From contig JAKAQU010000119.1 of the NCBI GenBank assembly GCA_021819535.1, forward strand, positions 1 to 8,225: 8,225 bases of DNA, in the 5' to 3' direction. This DNA is from Pseudomonadota bacterium. GTDB taxonomy: Bacteria; Pseudomonadota; Alphaproteobacteria; Acetobacterales; Acetobacteraceae. Each line of letters begins with the position of its first letter. Positions within the stretch are counted from its first letter, which is position 1. Positions 5,138 to 8,225 of this stretch are shown one piece after another. A model generated the notes under the pieces. The model had not been told where the DNA came from and did no database searches. It saw nothing but the letters and a program-made list of their open reading frames with translations. The position numbers were made by a program, and so were the translations under genes.

Positions 5138-8100
5138 ATGCCACATGCCGATTTCGTGCATCTCAGGGTCCATTCCGCCTATTCGCTGAGCGAGGGCGCG
5201 ATCAAGGCCGCGAAAATCGCCGAACTCGCGCGGGTGCAGCTCATGCCGGCGGTCGCCATCACCGATAGCAGCAATCTCTTCGGCGCTCTCGAATTCAGCG
5301 ATTCTTGCGCCAAAGCCGGCGTGCAGCCGATCATCGGCTGCCAGATCAATCTCATGCGTCCCGACAATCCGAAGCTCTTGCCCGACCCGATCGTTTTGCT
5401 TGCGCAGGATGCCGAAGGTTTGGCCAATCTTCAGCGTCTTTCCTCGCTCGGCTTTCTCGCCTCCGATTCCGGCCTCAAGCCGCAAGTGCCGTTTGCGACC
5501 ATCGCGACCCACGCTTCCGGCCTCATCCTGCTCACCGGTGGCACGGCGGGCCCGCTCGCCCGCCTCCTCGCCGAGGGTCAGCGCACGGCGGCGGAGGCAC
5601 TGCTCGCGGCCTTTCGCGAAGCCTTCCCCGATCGCGCCGTGGTCGAGCTTCATCGCCATGGGCTTGCCCTCGAACGCGCGATCGAGCCCGGGCTGATCGC
5701 GCTCGCCGACGCCGCCGGGTTGCCGCTGGTTGCGACCAATGATTGTTTCTTTGCGCAAGAGGCGATGTTCGAGGCGCATGACGCGCTGCTCTGCATCGCC
5801 GAGAGCCGCCTTCTCGCCGAGACCGAGCGCCGGCGCGTCACGCGCGCGCACTGGTTCAAGAGTGCCGCCGAGATGCGGGCACTCTTCGCCGATCTTCCCG
5901 AGGCCTGCGACAATACGCTCGCGCTCGCCGAGCGTTGCGCGGTGATGGCGGAAAGCCGCAAGCCGATGCTGCCGGTGTTTCCGAAAATCGCCGATGGCAC
6001 GAGCGAGGAGGAGACGTTGCGCGCGATGGCGGTGCGCGGCCTCGATAGCCGCATCAAGGCCGATGCGATCGCGCCTGCGGATATCGCGCGCTATCGCGAG
6101 CGGCTCGACTACGAACTCGGCGTCATCGCGAAAATGGGCTTCCCCGGCTATTTCCTGATCGTTGCCGATTTCATTCAATGGGCCAAGACACACGGCATTC
6201 CGGTCGGGCCGGGGCGCGGATCGGGGGCCGGCTCGCTGGTGGCCTGGGCGCTCACCATCACCGATCTCGACCCGATCCGCTTCGGCCTTCTGTTCGAACG
6301 CTTCCTCAATCCCGAGCGCGTCTCGATGCCGGATTTCGACATCGATTTCTGCCAGCACCGGCGCGATGAGGTGATCGCCTATGTCCGCGCCGAATATGGC
6401 GCCGATCGTGTCGCGCAAATCATCACTTTCGGAAAATTGCAGGCCCGCGCGGTGGTGCGTGACGTCGGCCGCGTGCTCGGCCTGCCCTATGGCCAGGTCA
6501 ACAAAATCGCGGAGCTGATCCCGAACAATCCGGCAAAGCCGGTCACACTCGCGCAGGCGGTCGCCGGCGAGCCGCGGCTTCAGGAAGCGCGCGCCAATGA
6601 CGAGGCGGTGGCGCGGCTCTTGGAAATCGCGCTCCAGCTCGAAGGGCTCTATCGCCACGCGAGCACGCATGCCGCCGGCATCGTCATCGGCGATCGCCCG
6701 CTGATCGACCTCGTGCCGCTCTACCGCGATCCGCGCTCGGAATTGCTGGTGACACAGTATTCGATGAAATATGTCGAGCAGGCGGGGTTGGTGAAATTCG
6801 ATTTTCTCGGCCTCACCACGCTCACGATCCTCAAGCGCGCGGTCGATTTCCTCGCCGAGCAGGAGATCGATGTCGATCTCGCCCGTCTTGCCCTCGATGA
6901 TGCGAAAACCTACGAGATGCTCGCGCGCGGGGATGCGGGCGGCGTGTTCCAGTTCGAAAGCCAGGGCATGCGGGACGTGCTCCGCCAGATGCGGCCCGAC
7001 CGGTTCGAGGATCTGATCGCCGCCGTCGCCCTCTACCGCCCCGGGCCGATGGCCAATATCCCGGCCTATTGCCAGCGCAAACACGGCGAGAAATGGGCGC
7101 CACCCCATCCCGATCTCGCCGACATCCTCGGCGAAACCTACGGCATCATGGTCTATCAGGAACAGGTGATGCAGATCGCCCAGTGTCTTGCCGGCTACAG
7201 CTTAGGTGCCGCCGATCTTCTGCGCCGCGCCATGGGGAAGAAGATTCGCGCCGAGATGGAGGCGCAGCGGCGGATCTTTCTCGAAGGGGCGGCGGCGCGC
7301 GGGATCGATTACGGCAAGGCCGGCGAGATTTTCGACATGATGGAGAAATTCGCGGATTACGGCTTCAATAAATCCCACGCCGCCGCCTATGCCCTCATCG
7401 CCTATCAAACCGCCTGGATGCGCGCGAACCACCCGACCGCCTTCATCGCCGCCTGCATGAGCCTTGCCATCAACAACACCGACAAGCTCGCCGCGCTGCG
7501 CCAGGAAGCGCGCGCGCTCGGGATCGAGGTGCTGCCGCCCGATATCAACCATTCCGGCGCCGATTTCACGCTCGAGGGCTGCGAGGATGGGCGGTTCGCC
7601 ATTCGCTATGCGCTGGCGGCGGTGAAGAAAGTGGGCGAGACGGCGATGCACTCCGTGGTCGCGGCACGCGGGGATCGCCCCTTCGCCGATTTCGCCGATT
7701 TCGCCGCCCGCATCGATGCCCGCGCCCTCAATCGCATGCAGCTCGAAAACCTCGCCAAGGCCGGCGCGTTCGATGCCCTGGAGCCAAATCGCGCCCGCGT
7801 TTTCGCCAGCGCCGAGATCATCCTGCGGCGTGCCCAGGCGCAGGCGAGCGAACGCGAAAGCGGCCAGGCGGCCCTGTTCGGCGGCGATGGCCGGCGCGAG
7901 ACGCTGCGGCTCGCCGATGCGCCCGACTGGCCGCCGATGGAGCGCCTCGGCTATGAGGCGGAGGCGGTCGGGTTTCACATCACCGCCCACCCGCTCGATG
8001 CCTATGCCGGGGCGCTGCGCCGGCTCGATGTCATCCCGAGCAGCTTGATCGCCGCCCGCGCGAGTGCTGGGATCGGGCGCGTGCGCCTCGCCGGGACGCT

Positions 8101-8225
8101 GATCAGCGTCAAGGAGCGCCCGACCCGCACCGGAAGCCGCATGGCCTGGGCCCGGCTTTCCGATAGCGGCGGCTCGTTCGAGATCACCCTCTTCAGCGAG
8201 ACACTGGCCCGCGCGCGCGATCTTC
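5138..8225 (+). CDS. dnaE: DNA polymerase III alpha subunit, DnaE1 type (partial, C-terminus outside window)
   Basis: DnaE is the catalytic subunit of the replicative polymerase. The 1029 complete codons contain no stop or frameshift, and the gene runs off the right edge. An N-terminal PHP domain (about 1-270, FVHLRVHSAYSLSEG at 6-20) is followed by the C-family polymerase core. In the core, GPGRGSGAGS lies at 357-366 and the catalytic aspartates are D401 and D403 in PDFDIDF (398-404) and D555 in KFDFLGL. These are the same residue numbers as in E. coli DnaE. Later come NKSHAAAYALIAYQTAWM in the fingers, a helix-hairpin-helix region, the internal clamp-binding motif QAALF (910-914), and the beginning of the OB fold (from about 980). 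The PHP metal site is degenerate, as in other proteobacterial enzymes, so proofreading should come from a separate DnaQ. About 110-130 residues are missing by comparison with the family. It probably shares a transcript with lolCD. Confidence 0.97.
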   Translation, partial: MPHADFVHLRVHSAYSLSEGAIKAAKIAELARVQLMPAVAITDSSNLFGALEFSDSCAKAGVQPIIGCQINLMRPDNPKLLPDPIVLLAQDAEGLANLQRLSSLGFLASDSGLKPQVPFATIATHASGLILLTGGTAGPLARLLAEGQRTAAEALLAAFREAFPDRAVVELHRHGLALERAIEPGLIALADAAGLPLVATNDCFFAQEAMFEAHDALLCIAESRLLAETERRRVTRAHWFKSAAEMRALFADLPEACDNTLALAERCAVMAESRKPMLPVFPKIADGTSEEETLRAMAVRGLDSRIKADAIAPADIARYRERLDYELGVIAKMGFPGYFLIVADFIQWAKTHGIPVGPGRGSGAGSLVAWALTITDLDPIRFGLLFERFLNPERVSMPDFDIDFCQHRRDEVIAYVRAEYGADRVAQIITFGKLQARAVVRDVGRVLGLPYGQVNKIAELIPNNPAKPVTLAQAVAGEPRLQEARANDEAVARLLEIALQLEGLYRHASTHAAGIVIGDRPLIDLVPLYRDPRSELLVTQYSMKYVEQAGLVKFDFLGLTTLTILKRAVDFLAEQEIDVDLARLALDDAKTYEMLARGDAGGVFQFESQGMRDVLRQMRPDRFEDLIAAVALYRPGPMANIPAYCQRKHGEKWAPPHPDLADILGETYGIMVYQEQVMQIAQCLAGYSLGAADLLRRAMGKKIRAEMEAQRRIFLEGAAARGIDYGKAGEIFDMMEKFADYGFNKSHAAAYALIAYQTAWMRANHPTAFIAACMSLAINNTDKLAALRQEARALGIEVLPPDINHSGADFTLEGCEDGRFAIRYALAAVKKVGETAMHSVVAARGDRPFADFADFAARIDARALNRMQLENLAKAGAFDALEPNRARVFASAEIILRRAQAQASERESGQAALFGGDGRRETLRLADAPDWPPMERLGYEAEAVGFHITAHPLDAYAGALRRLDVIPSSLIAARASAGIGRVRLAGTLISVKERPTRTGSRMAWARLSDSGGSFEITLFSETLARARDL
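7865..7879 (+). other. Internal beta-clamp-binding motif within dnaE
   Basis: The codons encode QAALF (DnaE residues 910-914) in the context SGQAALFGG. This matches the position and form of the internal clamp-binding pentapeptide of E. coli DnaE (QADMF), which tethers the polymerase to the sliding clamp. The assignment rests on position and similarity to the known motif. Confidence 0.8.

Noticed and set aside
5075..7108. 677-codon open frame on the minus strand opposite dnaE
   Set aside because: dnaE has every catalytic motif in the opposite frame. The antisense product is Arg/Gly/Ala/Glu-rich with no domain. Length alone is not evidence at this GC content.
7202..7990. 262-codon open frame on the minus strand opposite the 3' part of dnaE
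   Set aside because: It is an antisense shadow of the same kind, with no ribosome binding site or family resemblance seen.
1..8225. CRISPR array, insertion sequence, tRNA or rRNA gene, toxin-antitoxin or other defence system
   Set aside because: No regularly spaced repeats, transposase motifs, terminal inverted repeats, structural RNA signatures or small paired genes were found on either strand. Almost all the sequence is explained by six genes.

Overview
The window is a GC-rich (by eye roughly two-thirds G+C) bacterial chromosome segment. It is best explained as an alphaproteobacterium, probably of the Rhodospirillales/Acetobacteraceae type. The reasons are the short prolyl-tRNA synthetase without an editing insert, the proS-lolC-lolD-dnaE gene order, and protein sequences typical of that class. 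The genus cannot be named from this sequence alone.

Layout from left to right. (1) Positions 1-1190, minus strand: the N-terminal 396 residues of a large TPR protein. About ten 34-residue repeats are followed by the beginning of a glycosyltransferase-like domain, and the gene runs off the left edge. (2) Positions 1191-1339: a divergent intergenic region with a GC-rich hairpin and a small palindrome. (3) Positions 1340-1780, plus strand: a GNAT-family N-acetyltransferase whose base composition and codon use are clearly less GC-rich than its neighbours. (4) Positions 1847-8225, plus strand: a tightly packed run of proS, lolC, lolD and dnaE. The junctions are a 1-nt gap, an 8-nt overlap and a 27/28-nt gap holding a good ribosome binding site. 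dnaE runs off the right edge, lacking roughly the last 110-130 residues by comparison with the usual family length.

The four-gene run is housekeeping. ProS charges tRNA-Pro. LolC and LolD form the inner-membrane ABC machine that releases outer-membrane lipoproteins to the periplasmic chaperone LolA. DnaE is the replicative polymerase III alpha subunit. They share no single pathway, but their spacing argues for one transcription unit with translational coupling at proS/lolC and lolC/lolD.

No new defence, mobile or regulatory system is visible. There are no tRNA or rRNA genes, CRISPR arrays, insertion sequences or convincing factor-independent terminators. The points most worth a second look are the compositionally foreign GNAT gene just upstream of proS, the truncated TPR-glycosyltransferase gene, the single LolC-type permease gene, and the degenerate metal site of the DnaE PHP domain.
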